A DNA stretch of 47,252 nucleotides from Oscillospiraceae bacterium (GTDB lineage Bacteria; Bacillota; Clostridia; Oscillospirales; JAAYXM01), in the NCBI GenBank assembly GCA_017435965.1, contig JAFSEA010000059.1, forward strand, positions 1 through 47,252, in the 5' to 3' direction. Shown here one piece after another: positions 33,905 to 42,154 of the stretch (the stretch's first letter is position 1; every line of letters starts with the position of its first letter). Both the position numbers and the translations under genes were made by a program. The notes beneath the pieces are model-generated. The model was not told where the DNA came from. It ran no database searches and saw only the letters and a program-made list of their open reading frames with translations.

Positions 33905-33933
33905 ATTATACAAGCATTAAACTCTCTTGTCAA
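33905..33933 (-). promoter_or_regulatory. sigma-A promoter of the HTH-kinase/murQ operon
   Basis: Perfect consensus on the minus strand: TTGACA (33933-33928), 17-nt spacer, TATAAT (33910-33905). A second TTTGACAA lies about 20 nt upstream of the first, giving a direct repeat that could matter for regulation. Confidence 0.92.
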
Positions 33934-34020
33934 ACTACTTTCGGTGGGATTTGTCAAAAAAATCTACCGGAGGGAGGGTGGCTTGCAGAATAAAGTGAAC
34001 AAAATAGAGAATTAAATGTA

Positions 34021-34049
34021 TTGCCCATAGTAAAAAAATCGTGTATAAT
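34021..34049 (+). promoter_or_regulatory. sigma-A promoter of the rhamnose isomerase operon
   Basis: TTGCCC at 34021-34026 and TATAAT at 34044-34049 with a 17-nt spacer, followed by AGGAGGTG 8 nt before the rhaA ATG. Confidence 0.85.
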
Positions 34050-34090
34050 AGCATTGTGAAAAATACCCATCGTTTGAGGAGGTGCACAGT

Positions 34091-35326
34091 ATGTGCAGAT
34101 ATAACGAGGCAAAAGAAATTTATTCGACTTTTGGAATCGACACGGAAAAAGCGATAGACACACTTAAAAATGTCACAATCTCTGTCCATTGCTGGCAGGG
34201 TGATGATGTTGTTGGCTTTGACAGTCGTGAGAGCCTTTCGGGCGGAATACAGACCACCGGTAATTATCCCGGAAGAGCAAGAACTTTTGAAGAGCTCACA
34301 AAGGATCTTGAACTTGCGTTTTCGCTTATGCCGGGAAAGAAAAAACTCAACATTCACGCAAGCTATGCATTGCTTGACTCAGAAAATGTCGGAAGAGACG
34401 AGATAAAGCCCTGTCACTTTGCGAAGTGGGTAGAGTTTGCAAAAAAGCACAATGTGGGAATAGACTTTAACCCCACCTTTTTTGCCCATCCTATGGTGCG
34501 AGACGGACTCACACTTTCCTCTCCCGATGAAGAAGTTCGTGCATATTGGGTTAAGCACGGAATAGCTTGTCTTAAGATTTCGGAGTATTTTGCCGAAGAA
34601 ACGGGAATACCCTGTGTTATGAATATCTGGATTCCAGACGGCTATAAGGATATTCCGGCAGACAGACTTTCGCCCCGTGCGAGATTTAAAAAGTCTCTTG
34701 ATGAAATTCTTGACACGCCTTATGATAAGTCAAAGGTATATGTAACTCTTGAATCAAAGGTGTTCGGAATCGGCGTTGAAAGCTACACGGTGGGTTCTGC
34801 GGAATTCTGCCTTTCATATTCCGATTATAAAGGCATAACACCCCTTATGGATAACGGACATTACCATCCCACAGAAGTTGTTTCCGATAAGATTTCTGCA
34901 CTTCTTCTTTTTAATGAAAAGATAGCTCTTCATATAACCCGTGGTGTTCGCTGGGATAGTGACCACGTGGTAATATTTGATGATGAAACAAAGGAAATTG
35001 CAAAGGAAATTGTGAGAAACAATGCCCTTGACAGGGTGTTTATCGCAACGGACTATTTTGATGCATCAATCAACCGTATTTCTGCCTGGGTAACGGGTGT
35101 GAGAAGCGTTAGCAAGGCACTTCTCTTTGCACTTCTCCAGCCGGCTGAAAAGCTTCAGAAGCTTCAGGAAGAGGGCGACTTCACAAGTGTTATGGCACTT
35201 TCGGAGGAAATGAAGACTGCACCCTTCGGCGATGTATGGGAAGAATTCTTAAAGCGTGAAGGAACGGAAAAGAATTACTTATCCGTAATCAAAGATTATG
35301 AGAAAAATATACTTTTAAATCGTTAG
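34091..35326 (+). CDS. rhaA: L-rhamnose isomerase RhaA
   Basis: Isomerises L-rhamnose to L-rhamnulose in the cytoplasm. It is 411 residues, close to family length. Recognisable segments are VHCWQGDDVVGFDSRESLSGG, MPGKKKLNIHASYALLDSENVGRDEI, GIDFNPTFFAHPMVRDGLTLSSPDE, and PLMDNGHYHPTEVVSDKISALLLF with metal-binding His/Asp. I take ATG 34091 with AGGAGGTG 8 nt upstream; GTG 34082 is within that site. It is followed 11 nt later by a class II aldolase. No rhamnulokinase gene (rhaB) is in the window, so the pathway needs a kinase from elsewhere. Confidence 0.95.
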   Translation: MCRYNEAKEIYSTFGIDTEKAIDTLKNVTISVHCWQGDDVVGFDSRESLSGGIQTTGNYPGRARTFEELTKDLELAFSLMPGKKKLNIHASYALLDSENVGRDEIKPCHFAKWVEFAKKHNVGIDFNPTFFAHPMVRDGLTLSSPDEEVRAYWVKHGIACLKISEYFAEETGIPCVMNIWIPDGYKDIPADRLSPRARFKKSLDEILDTPYDKSKVYVTLESKVFGIGVESYTVGSAEFCLSYSDYKGITPLMDNGHYHPTEVVSDKISALLLFNEKIALHITRGVRWDSDHVVIFDDETKEIAKEIVRNNALDRVFIATDYFDASINRISAWVTGVRSVSKALLFALLQPAEKLQKLQEEGDFTSVMALSEEMKTAPFGDVWEEFLKREGTEKNYLSVIKDYEKNILLNR

Positions 35327-35337
35327 GAGAACTGGGA

Positions 35338-36342
35338 ATGAAAGATTTTGTTAAGATGTGTGCCGCAATCGGCGGTATGAAAGATTATGTTCAGGGTGGC
35401 GGCGGAAATGCCTCCTGCAAACATGATGCAAACAAAATGGCGATAAAGGCTTCCGGTTTTACAATCGGTGAAATTACGGAGGATTCAGGTTATGCGGATG
35501 TAGATTACATCAAAATTTGTGAGTACCATACAGGGGTCAAAGAAAATGAGCTTGCAGAGCGTGAGAAAAACTCAACTCCCTTCACAATGTCCTGTGTATT
35601 CCCGGATAAAAACGGAAACAAGCTTCGCCCCTCTGTTGAAACGGGATTCCATTCCTTTATGAAGAAATATGTTATGCACACCCATCCTGTTTATGCAAAT
35701 GCAATAACCTGTGCATCGGGCGGTGCAGAACTTGCAAAAAAAATATTGGGAGATGCGGATTTTATCTGGATTCCATACATTAACCCCGGCTTTTCCCTCA
35801 CTCTCGTAATCAAGGCTGCTATGGATGCATATGAAGAGAAAACCGGAATCTTCCCGAAGATTATATTCCTTGAAAACCACGGTCTTATAACAACCTCGGA
35901 CGATGCGGAGGAGTGTCTTGCACTTCATTTTGAAGTGAACGAAAAGATTAAAGCATATCTCGGTGCAGAAGATTTTGTGAAGAGTATCAGTCTTTCTGAA
36001 AAGGATGATGCATATATCTGCGAAGATGCCTTTGTCTCTGACTTTGTAAGCACTTTCGGAGTTGAAGAAATAGAAAAGAGCATCCTCTATCCCGATCAGC
36101 TTGTTTACCTCAATGCAGCAATGAAGGACGGAAAAATTGCGTTTTCCGATAGCTCCATAACCATAAATGCACCGAAGAAAGAGGCACTTGCTATAGTTGA
36201 GACCTTTGCGGCATTCTGTTATGTTGTTAAGGCGATAAAAAAAGCAGATCTTACCATACAGGTAATGGATAATGAGGCTACCGGTTTTATCAATAACTGG
36301 GAAAGTGAAAAATACAGAAAGTCCGTGGCATCACAGAAGTAA
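35338..36342 (+). CDS. class II aldolase/adducin-domain protein, probable rhamnulose-phosphate aldolase
   Basis: 334-residue zinc aldolase of the class II type. The N-terminal QGGGGNASCKHD fits the phosphate-binding GNxS region, and E101 in SVETGFHSFM lies near the active site. Zinc ligands H114 and H116 are in VMHTHPVYAN, and H181 in FLENHGL. It is longer than E. coli RhaD and resembles the aldolase half of longer bifunctional rhamnose enzymes, with a C-terminal extension of about 90 residues. Coupling to rhaA points to splitting rhamnulose-1-phosphate into DHAP and lactaldehyde; the specificity is inferred. AGGAG precedes the ATG. Confidence 0.82.
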   Translation: MKDFVKMCAAIGGMKDYVQGGGGNASCKHDANKMAIKASGFTIGEITEDSGYADVDYIKICEYHTGVKENELAEREKNSTPFTMSCVFPDKNGNKLRPSVETGFHSFMKKYVMHTHPVYANAITCASGGAELAKKILGDADFIWIPYINPGFSLTLVIKAAMDAYEEKTGIFPKIIFLENHGLITTSDDAEECLALHFEVNEKIKAYLGAEDFVKSISLSEKDDAYICEDAFVSDFVSTFGVEEIEKSILYPDQLVYLNAAMKDGKIAFSDSSITINAPKKEALAIVETFAAFCYVVKAIKKADLTIQVMDNEATGFINNWESEKYRKSVASQK

Positions 36343-36358
36343 AGAAATTGAATTTGAA

Positions 36359-36392
36359 AAGAGCGTTGATTTTTTCGATAATCAACGCTCTT
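36359..36392. terminator. bidirectional terminator between aldolase and epimerase genes
   Basis: Perfect 12-bp stem AAGAGCGTTGAT (36359-36370) / ATCAACGCTCTT (36381-36392), loop of 10 nt, between convergent genes, with T-rich sequence on the plus-strand 3' side. Confidence 0.88.
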
Positions 36393-36397
36393 GTTCT

Positions 36398-37537
36398 TTA
36401 TAGAATCGGAACTTCTCCGTTTGAGTCTGCAAGGGATAACCAGATGAACAGCCTCGGAATGTGGAACGGGCCTTTGAAGATATTACCCTTTAACGGATTT
36501 GCAACGGTATTGTCATAATGGAGATAACCAAACCATTCAAGACCGTCCTTATCCTCAAAGTGAGTGAGGGTGTAGTCGAGAAGGTTTTTGAAGTTTGTAT
36601 TGTATTTCTCAATGCCTGTGAGCATATGAGCCATCTTATTTGCAATAATCGCTTCGCATTGCGGCCACCAGAGCTTCATATCCCATTCAAGGGAAGTGGG
36701 CGGATTTCCGAGATAGTCACAGAATGCAATTATTCCACCATCGAAGAGACCTCTCTTCATGGAAAAGTCAATTATGCGAAGTCCCGCATCTATGAGAGAT
36801 TTATCATTTTGATATACTCCTTCTGTCATAATAAACCAGGCGGCTTCAAGAGAATGACCGGGATTTACCGTTCGTCCGAGAGGAGTGTCGGCGAAGCTTC
36901 CGTCAGAATATACGTGTTCAAGAAGAACATCGTCACGGAGATAACCACCGTTTATGATTTCGGAAACCATTTCTTTTGCTATGGCATTGTATTTGTGGCA
37001 ATCAAGTTTACGCATCACCTGTGCTGTGGCGAGCATTATCATAACGGGAGAAAGGGATTTATACGGAGCATTTGCGGGATTGAACTTTGGTGTTGTGAGG
37101 GATGGATTGTTAAAAATTGCATAGGCGGTATCAAAGTAGTTTTCTGCACATTTCCTTGCATTTTCATTGCCTGTTGCAAGATAGTATTCTGCACAGCCGA
37201 TTGCGGCGAAGGTTTCGCTGAAATAATATCTTCGCTTCTGGATTCCTTTTCCGTCTTCCGTTACGGTGAAGTACATTCTGCCGTCAATGTCCGTGCATTT
37301 CGGGAGAAAATTAAAAATGCATTCCGCAGCCTTCAGATATTCGCTTTTTTTGTCAACGGAATTATAGGTTTTTGAGAAAACCCACAAAGCTCGTCCCTGA
37401 AACCACACACTCTTTTCACGACCGTATATTTTTCCGTCTTTGTCAAGAGAAGTAAAGATACCTCCATTGGTATAGTCTATTGCATTGTCAAGCCAAAATT
37501 TGAGTATATTATCTGAAAGATATTTTTGATAATTCAT
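36398..37537 (-). CDS. AGE-family epimerase/isomerase (N-acylglucosamine 2-epimerase type)
   Basis: 379-residue alpha/alpha-barrel enzyme of the AGE superfamily, which includes N-acetylglucosamine 2-epimerase, mannose isomerase and cellobiose 2-epimerase. Diagnostic segments are KSVWFQGRALWVFS, YYFSETFAAIGCAEYYLATG, GRTVNPGHSLEAAWFIM, and WDMKLWWPQCEAIIANKMAH with the paired catalytic histidines late in the chain (H-x-GP-FHIPR). The substrate cannot be fixed; GlcNAc/ManNAc is attractive beside an SASA esterase and amino-sugar genes. It is monocistronic and divergent from the SASA gene across an inverted repeat. Confidence 0.87.
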   Translation of the reverse strand: MNYQKYLSDNILKFWLDNAIDYTNGGIFTSLDKDGKIYGREKSVWFQGRALWVFSKTYNSVDKKSEYLKAAECIFNFLPKCTDIDGRMYFTVTEDGKGIQKRRYYFSETFAAIGCAEYYLATGNENARKCAENYFDTAYAIFNNPSLTTPKFNPANAPYKSLSPVMIMLATAQVMRKLDCHKYNAIAKEMVSEIINGGYLRDDVLLEHVYSDGSFADTPLGRTVNPGHSLEAAWFIMTEGVYQNDKSLIDAGLRIIDFSMKRGLFDGGIIAFCDYLGNPPTSLEWDMKLWWPQCEAIIANKMAHMLTGIEKYNTNFKNLLDYTLTHFEDKDGLEWFGYLHYDNTVANPLKGNIFKGPFHIPRLFIWLSLADSNGEVPIL

Positions 37538-37621
37538 ACCGACACCTCTGTTGTTTTGTTGTTATTTCAGTTTAACACAGTCTCGGTTTTTTTTCAACCG
37601 TTGGTATGTAACATTATACAG

Positions 37622-37646
37622 AAGGTGCAAATATAGGTTGCACCTT
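37622..37646. promoter_or_regulatory. perfect inverted repeat between divergent AGE and SASA genes (candidate operator)
   Basis: AAGGTGCAA (37622-37630), a 7-nt spacer, then TTGCACCTT (37638-37646). The right arm covers TTGCAC (37638-37643), which is 17 nt before TACAAT (37661-37666) and so the probable -35 of the SASA operon. On the minus side a TATAAT lies at 37618-37613. A following T run means it could instead terminate or attenuate transcription, but no plus-strand gene ends nearby. Confidence 0.65.
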
Positions 37647-37693
37647 TTTGCTTTTGGTGATACAATAAGTTTAATAGTCGCAGAGGTGATATG

Positions 37694-38428
37694 ATGATTA
37701 AAGACGGAATTTCAAAAGGTGAAAATAATATCCGGTCATTTCTTATGATCGGACAATCAAATATGTCCGGCAGAGGTGAGTTTGGCGATGTTCCTCCCAT
37801 AAAGAATGAACTGTGCTTTATGCTTCGTATGGGAAGATGGCAGCCTATGAGCGAGCCTATAAATGTTGACAGAGATATTCTCAATATAAGATTCCACAGC
37901 GGTATTGGTCTTGCGGCAAGCTTTGCAGATGAGGTTGCAAAGCTCACAAATTCGGCAGTAGGGCTTATCCCATGTGCCGATGGTGGTACCGGAATAAGTC
38001 AATGGCAACCAGGTGAGGTTCTTTTTGACCACGCTGTTATGATGACAAGGCTTGCTCTTCGCACATCGGAATTTGGCGGAATAATCTGGCATCAGGGTGA
38101 GAATGACTGCGGAAATTTCGACGCAGACAGCTACAGAAAGATGTTTTTAAACACAATGACTGCTCTGCGAAAGGAACTTGATGCGGAAAAACTCCCACTT
38201 ATAATAGGTGAGCTTTCGGAAAGTATTTCAGATGAGTATAAGCTTGGCGATAATCCCCAAAAGATGAATGTGCTTTTGCATTCTCTGGCAGCGGAGCTTC
38301 CGAATTGTGCGGTTGCACCGGCAAAGGAACTTGAACTTAAACCCGACGGACTTCACTTCAATGCCGTTTCCTGCAGAGAGCTTGGAAGAAGATACTTCCA
38401 AAAGTACAGAGAGCTTATCGGGAAATAA
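37694..38428 (+). CDS. SASA-domain carbohydrate/sialate O-acetylesterase
   Basis: 244-residue SGNH-type esterase of the sialate O-acetylesterase-like (SASA) family. The nucleophile motif is FLMIGQSNMSGRG. ADGGTGISQW follows, then GGIIWHQGENDC and the C-terminal catalytic DGLHFN. No signal peptide is seen, so it acts inside the cell on imported acetylated sugars. I choose ATG 37694 because GAGG is 7 nt upstream; ATG 37691 is equally in frame. It is the first gene of a five-gene operon through the N-acetyltransferase gene. Confidence 0.87.
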   Translation: MIKDGISKGENNIRSFLMIGQSNMSGRGEFGDVPPIKNELCFMLRMGRWQPMSEPINVDRDILNIRFHSGIGLAASFADEVAKLTNSAVGLIPCADGGTGISQWQPGEVLFDHAVMMTRLALRTSEFGGIIWHQGENDCGNFDADSYRKMFLNTMTALRKELDAEKLPLIIGELSESISDEYKLGDNPQKMNVLLHSLAAELPNCAVAPAKELELKPDGLHFNAVSCRELGRRYFQKYRELIGK

Positions 38429-38443
38429 GGGAAGTGAAAAGAT

Positions 38444-39097
38444 ATGACGGTATCTGAGCTTGTTTTGTTGATACTTGAGATAATAGGAACCATTTCGTTT
38501 TCCGTGTCGGGAGCTATGGTGGGAATAAAAGCACGGCTTGATATTTTCGGAGTTGTGTTTGTAAGCGCCATAACTGCTTTCGGAGGGGGAATTCTGAGGG
38601 ACATCCTTATCGGAAGAACGCCGCCTGCAATATTTGAAAACGGATATATGGTGCTGCTTTCTTTTCTGTCGGCAATAGTCGTTTTTATTATAATACGTTT
38701 TAAGAAAGATGAGTTTTCGGTTTTCGAGGAGAGAATAGAATTCATAAACAACTTCTTTGATGCAATAGGGCTTGCAGCTTTTTCTGTTATGGGAACGGAG
38801 GTTGCCTTTGCCGCCGGTTTTTCGGGAAATGTTTTCATATCCGTAACTCTCGGTATGCTAACAGGTATCGGCGGCGGAATTTTCAGAGATGTGCTGACGG
38901 ATTCGACACCCTTTGTGTTTAAAAAACACATTTATGCTGTGGCATCAATCATAGGAAGCACATTGTATTACATATTGAGAAATAATTTTGAAAATCTCGT
39001 TGTTGTGTCTGTGGTACCGATAGTCGTGATTTTTTCAATAAGAATGCTTGCAACGAAATATCGTTGGAGTCTTCCTAAAATCAAAGTGGAAAAATAA
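38444..39097 (+). CDS. TRIC/UPF0126-family membrane protein
   Basis: 217-residue membrane protein with about seven hydrophobic helices and an internal duplication. The two repeats carry the family motifs TAFGGGILRDILIGRTPP (about residues 45-62) and TGIGGGIFRDVLTDSTP (about residues 145-161). The family is known as prokaryotic trimeric intracellular cation channels (YadS-like). Some members are linked to glycine uptake, so the transported species is open. It starts 15 nt after the SASA gene and is likely co-transcribed. Confidence 0.9.
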   Translation: MTVSELVLLILEIIGTISFSVSGAMVGIKARLDIFGVVFVSAITAFGGGILRDILIGRTPPAIFENGYMVLLSFLSAIVVFIIIRFKKDEFSVFEERIEFINNFFDAIGLAAFSVMGTEVAFAAGFSGNVFISVTLGMLTGIGGGIFRDVLTDSTPFVFKKHIYAVASIIGSTLYYILRNNFENLVVVSVVPIVVIFSIRMLATKYRWSLPKIKVEK

Positions 39098-39117
39098 AAT
39101 TTACGGAGGAATATAAA

Positions 39118-39972
39118 ATGTTTAAATTGGGTCTTTCAACGAACGCAAAGGAAATCTCGGAAAAACTTTTTGCCGAATATAATGCGGCAGGGATTGAAAA
39201 TATGGAAGTCAGCACTTCTTATGACCTGTATGAAGGGCTTAACTATGAAAAGCTTTTGGAATATTCAAAAAAATATGATGTAAAGCTGTGGTCCTTTCAT
39301 CTCCCCTTTATGCCCTTTGATGAAATTGACATTTCAGACAGAAGTCTTAAGGCACATACATTGAAGTATCTCAAGAGCCTTATTGAGAAAGCAACGGCAA
39401 TCGGGATTGATAAGTTTATAATCCATCCCAGCGGAGAGCCGATTGCGGAGGAAGACCGACGTGAAAGACTTGATTGCGCAAAGGAAAGTCTTTTTGAACT
39501 TGCGGAGTTTTCAAAAGCTCATGGTGCCGTTATGGCGGTAGAGAACCTTCCGAGAACTTGCCTTGGTAGAAATTCAGAGGAAATGAAAGAGCTTCTCAGC
39601 GCCCACGATAACCTTCGCTCCTGCTTTGATACAAATCATCTTCTCGGTGAGAAGTTTGAAGATTACATTCAAAATATTGGAAATAAAATTATAACAATGC
39701 ATACTTCCGATTATGACTATTTAAACGAAAGACATTGGCTTCCGGGAGAAGGTAAGACTGATTGGAAGTCCCTTCGTGATGCCCTTGTAAGTGTAAATTA
39801 TAGCGGAATATGGTTATATGAGGTCGCCTTTGCAGCACCGCCTTCAATTGTGAGAGAAAGAGATCTGACTTGTATGGATTTTATCCGCAACGCTGATGAA
39901 ATCTTGAATGATAAATCCATCACGGTGTTGGGAACTCCCGTTTCGGGACTCAAGCATTGGACGGAAATGTAA
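39118..39972 (+). CDS. sugar phosphate isomerase/epimerase, xylose-isomerase-like TIM barrel
   Basis: 284-residue AP-endonuclease-2 type TIM barrel. Metal-site segments are KLWSFHLPFMPFDEID, FIIHPSGEPI, MAVENLPRTCLG, CFDTNHLLGE, TMHTSDYD and WLYEVAF, giving the His/Glu/Asp set typical of sugar isomerases/epimerases and IolE/IolI-like dehydratases. The substrate is unknown. ACGGAGGA lies 7 nt before the ATG. It is co-operonic with SASA, TRIC and the AraM-like gene, so a linked sugar or glycerol-phosphate product is plausible. Confidence 0.85.
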   Translation: MFKLGLSTNAKEISEKLFAEYNAAGIENMEVSTSYDLYEGLNYEKLLEYSKKYDVKLWSFHLPFMPFDEIDISDRSLKAHTLKYLKSLIEKATAIGIDKFIIHPSGEPIAEEDRRERLDCAKESLFELAEFSKAHGAVMAVENLPRTCLGRNSEEMKELLSAHDNLRSCFDTNHLLGEKFEDYIQNIGNKIITMHTSDYDYLNERHWLPGEGKTDWKSLRDALVSVNYSGIWLYEVAFAAPPSIVRERDLTCMDFIRNADEILNDKSITVLGTPVSGLKHWTEM

Positions 39973-39984
39973 GGAGACAACAAA

Positions 39985-41238
39985 ATGGATATACAGGCAC
40001 TTCACAGAAGTTTTGAAAATTGCACCTGCGGGAGAGTGCACAGCTGTCCTGTTGAATTTGTGGAAATAGGTCACGGCGCAACGGTAAAGATTGCAGAGGT
40101 ATGCAGGGATTACAAGAAAATTTTACTTGTGTCCGATGAAAATACATATAAAGCTTGCGGAAAGTCTGTTTCGGATTTACTTTCGGAAAAGGTGGAAAAG
40201 AATCTTATCCTCAGATCAGATGGAAAGGTTGTTATTCCCGATGAAGAAAAGATTTCGGAAATAGAAGCTGCGATAACGAAAGAAACCGATTTTGTTGTAG
40301 GTGTCGGTTCCGGCGTTATAAATGACCTCTGCAAATATGTGAGCTTTAAGAATAATCTCCGATATTGCATTGTTGCAACTGCGCCTTCTATGGACGGTTA
40401 TGCTTCCGTAGGCTCGGCACTTATTCTTGAGGGAATGAAAGTAACGCTCAACGCACGTCCGCCTATGGCCATAATTGCAGACACCGAAGTTTTGAAGGAT
40501 GCATCCTTTGATATGATTCAGGCGGGTTATGGCGATATCATAGGAAAGTTTTCCTGCCTTAATGACTGGAAACTCAGCACTCTTATAAATGGAGAATATT
40601 TCTGTGAGGCTGTATATAATCTCACGGAAGATTGTACAAAAAGAGTGGTGAAAATGGCAGAGGGCATAGTTGCAAGAGATGAAGATACCATTGGTGCACT
40701 TATGGAAGCTCTTGTTACCGTGGGTGTTGCGATGAGCTATGTCGGAAACTCAAGACCTGCATCGGGAAGCGAGCATCACCTGTCACACTTTTTTGAAATT
40801 ACCGGTATTCTTGATAATAAGGAATACTTTGCTCATGGCATAGATGTGGCGTTTTCTGCGGTCAAGACCGCAAAGATAAGAGAAGGTCTGTTAAGTAGAA
40901 CACCTTGCCACAATGCTTTTGTGAGAAGTGAGTGGGAAAACGAAATAAGAAGGATATATTCTACTTCCGCGGATGGAGTTATAGCACTTCAGGATAAACT
41001 CGGCTGGTATATGAGGGATGATGAAAAGGTTGTTTTGGATAAGTGGGAAGAAATTCGCGCTGTTTTAAAAGAATCGCCGTCACCTTCGGAGTTTGAGAAA
41101 ATGCTTTCAAAAGTAGGTCTTGATTTTGCGGACTTTAAAAAGCTCTACGGGGAAGACAAGATAAAGGATGCAAGACGGTATGCAAAGGATTTAAAAGACA
41201 GATATACCGTTTTGTGGCTTGATTATTGCTACTTTTAA
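39985..41238 (+). CDS. araM: AraM/EgsA-type sn-glycerol-1-phosphate dehydrogenase
   Basis: 417-residue iron-alcohol-dehydrogenase-fold enzyme of the bacterial AraM/EgsA group, which reduces DHAP to sn-glycerol-1-phosphate. Features are CTCGRVHSCPVEFVEIGHGA at the N-terminus, FVVGVGSGVINDLCKYVS for NAD(P) binding, ATAPSMDGYASVGSALIL, and GDIIGKFSCLNDWKLS. Metal histidines are in RPASGSEHHLSHFFEI and the later FAHGIDV. A long C-terminal helical part follows. It starts 12 nt after the TIM-barrel gene. In Bacillus the product is used for an archaeal-type glyceryl phosphate; the role here is not known. Confidence 0.87.
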   Translation: MDIQALHRSFENCTCGRVHSCPVEFVEIGHGATVKIAEVCRDYKKILLVSDENTYKACGKSVSDLLSEKVEKNLILRSDGKVVIPDEEKISEIEAAITKETDFVVGVGSGVINDLCKYVSFKNNLRYCIVATAPSMDGYASVGSALILEGMKVTLNARPPMAIIADTEVLKDASFDMIQAGYGDIIGKFSCLNDWKLSTLINGEYFCEAVYNLTEDCTKRVVKMAEGIVARDEDTIGALMEALVTVGVAMSYVGNSRPASGSEHHLSHFFEITGILDNKEYFAHGIDVAFSAVKTAKIREGLLSRTPCHNAFVRSEWENEIRRIYSTSADGVIALQDKLGWYMRDDEKVVLDKWEEIRAVLKESPSPSEFEKMLSKVGLDFADFKKLYGEDKIKDARRYAKDLKDRYTVLWLDYCYF

Positions 41239-41248
41239 GGAGAAAAAT

Positions 41249-42088
41249 ATGTCGGGTGAGAAAAATAGTCCCTTTGAAAAAGTGTATGAGTCGATAAAAG
41301 ATGTAAATGCATATCTTAATCGCATAGGCTTTGACGGAAAAGTAATTCCGTCAATTGATTGCCTCAAAGAGCTTATGCGTTGTCACCTTATGACAGTTCC
41401 TTTTGAAAATCTCGACGTTTTTCACGGACATAAAGAACCGTCTCTTGAAGTGGATGTTATGTTTGAGAAAATAGTTATAAAACGTCGCGGCGGATATTGC
41501 TTTGAGCTTAACGGTCTCTTTTCAAAGCTTCTTGAAGCTGTTGGTTTTTCGGTCTCTTCTTCAATTGCGAGAATAAGATTCGGAAGAGACTTTATTCCAC
41601 CTGCGGCTCACCGTGTGATTACAGTAAAAATAGCGGATAAAAGCTATTTCTGTGATGTGGGATTCGGTGGACCCGTTCCCCTTGAGCCCATAGAAATCGC
41701 ATACGATAAAGTGATTGAGTTAAAAGGGGACAGAAGGTATAAATTTTCCCGTGAAGAGAGGGGAACAACTCTTCTTATTGAGAAAGACGAAAACTTTGTT
41801 CCCGTTCTTATGTTTGATGATTTTACTTGCGATGAAGCGGATTTTATACCACTGAACGCATTTTGTGCTTACTCGGTTTATGAGCCGTTCAGGAAAAGAC
41901 AGATGCTATGGAAGCTTACCGAAAATGGAAGATACTCCATTGACGGAGATGTTTTGCGGCTTTCGGAAAATGGCAAGACTTCAGAAATGCGTCTTGCGAC
42001 TGAAGCGGAGCTTCGGAATGCGTTTGAAAAGTATTTCGGCATTGTATATGAAGAAGAATTAAGAGAATGGAAATGTTTTCAAAAGTGA
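41249..42088 (+). CDS. arylamine N-acetyltransferase
   Basis: Transfers acetyl from acetyl-CoA to arylamines or related amines. The catalytic triad is complete: C84 in RRGGYCFELN, H121 in PAAHRVIT, D136 in CDVGFGGP. It is 279 residues from ATG 41249, chosen because AAGGAG is 7 nt upstream; an upstream TTG overlaps the previous gene. TVPFENLDVFHG is the usual N-terminal motif. It is last in the SASA-TRIC-TIM-AraM-NAT run, and its physiological substrate is unknown; it may be a metabolite made by the operon or a dietary xenobiotic. Confidence 0.93.
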   Translation: MSGEKNSPFEKVYESIKDVNAYLNRIGFDGKVIPSIDCLKELMRCHLMTVPFENLDVFHGHKEPSLEVDVMFEKIVIKRRGGYCFELNGLFSKLLEAVGFSVSSSIARIRFGRDFIPPAAHRVITVKIADKSYFCDVGFGGPVPLEPIEIAYDKVIELKGDRRYKFSREERGTTLLIEKDENFVPVLMFDDFTCDEADFIPLNAFCAYSVYEPFRKRQMLWKLTENGRYSIDGDVLRLSENGKTSEMRLATEAELRNAFEKYFGIVYEEELREWKCFQK

Positions 42089-42117
42089 TTGCAAAACGTG
42101 TTTTGAAGTGCTACAAT
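42089..42117 (+). promoter_or_regulatory. trkAH promoter with an internal inverted repeat
   Basis: TTGCAA at 42089-42094 and TACAAT at 42112-42117 with a 17-nt spacer. CAAAAC-GT-GTTTTG (42092-42105) is an inverted repeat overlapping the -35 and spacer, a possible operator. Confidence 0.75.
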
Positions 42118-42154
42118 AAGCTTGTTGAATTGATGTTTTTAAGGAGAGTCTTTA

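Noticed and set aside
36518-37375. Plus-strand open frame of 285 codons opposite the AGE epimerase
   Set aside because: Antisense shadow of a clear AGE-family gene; the translation is Cys/Ile-rich without family features.
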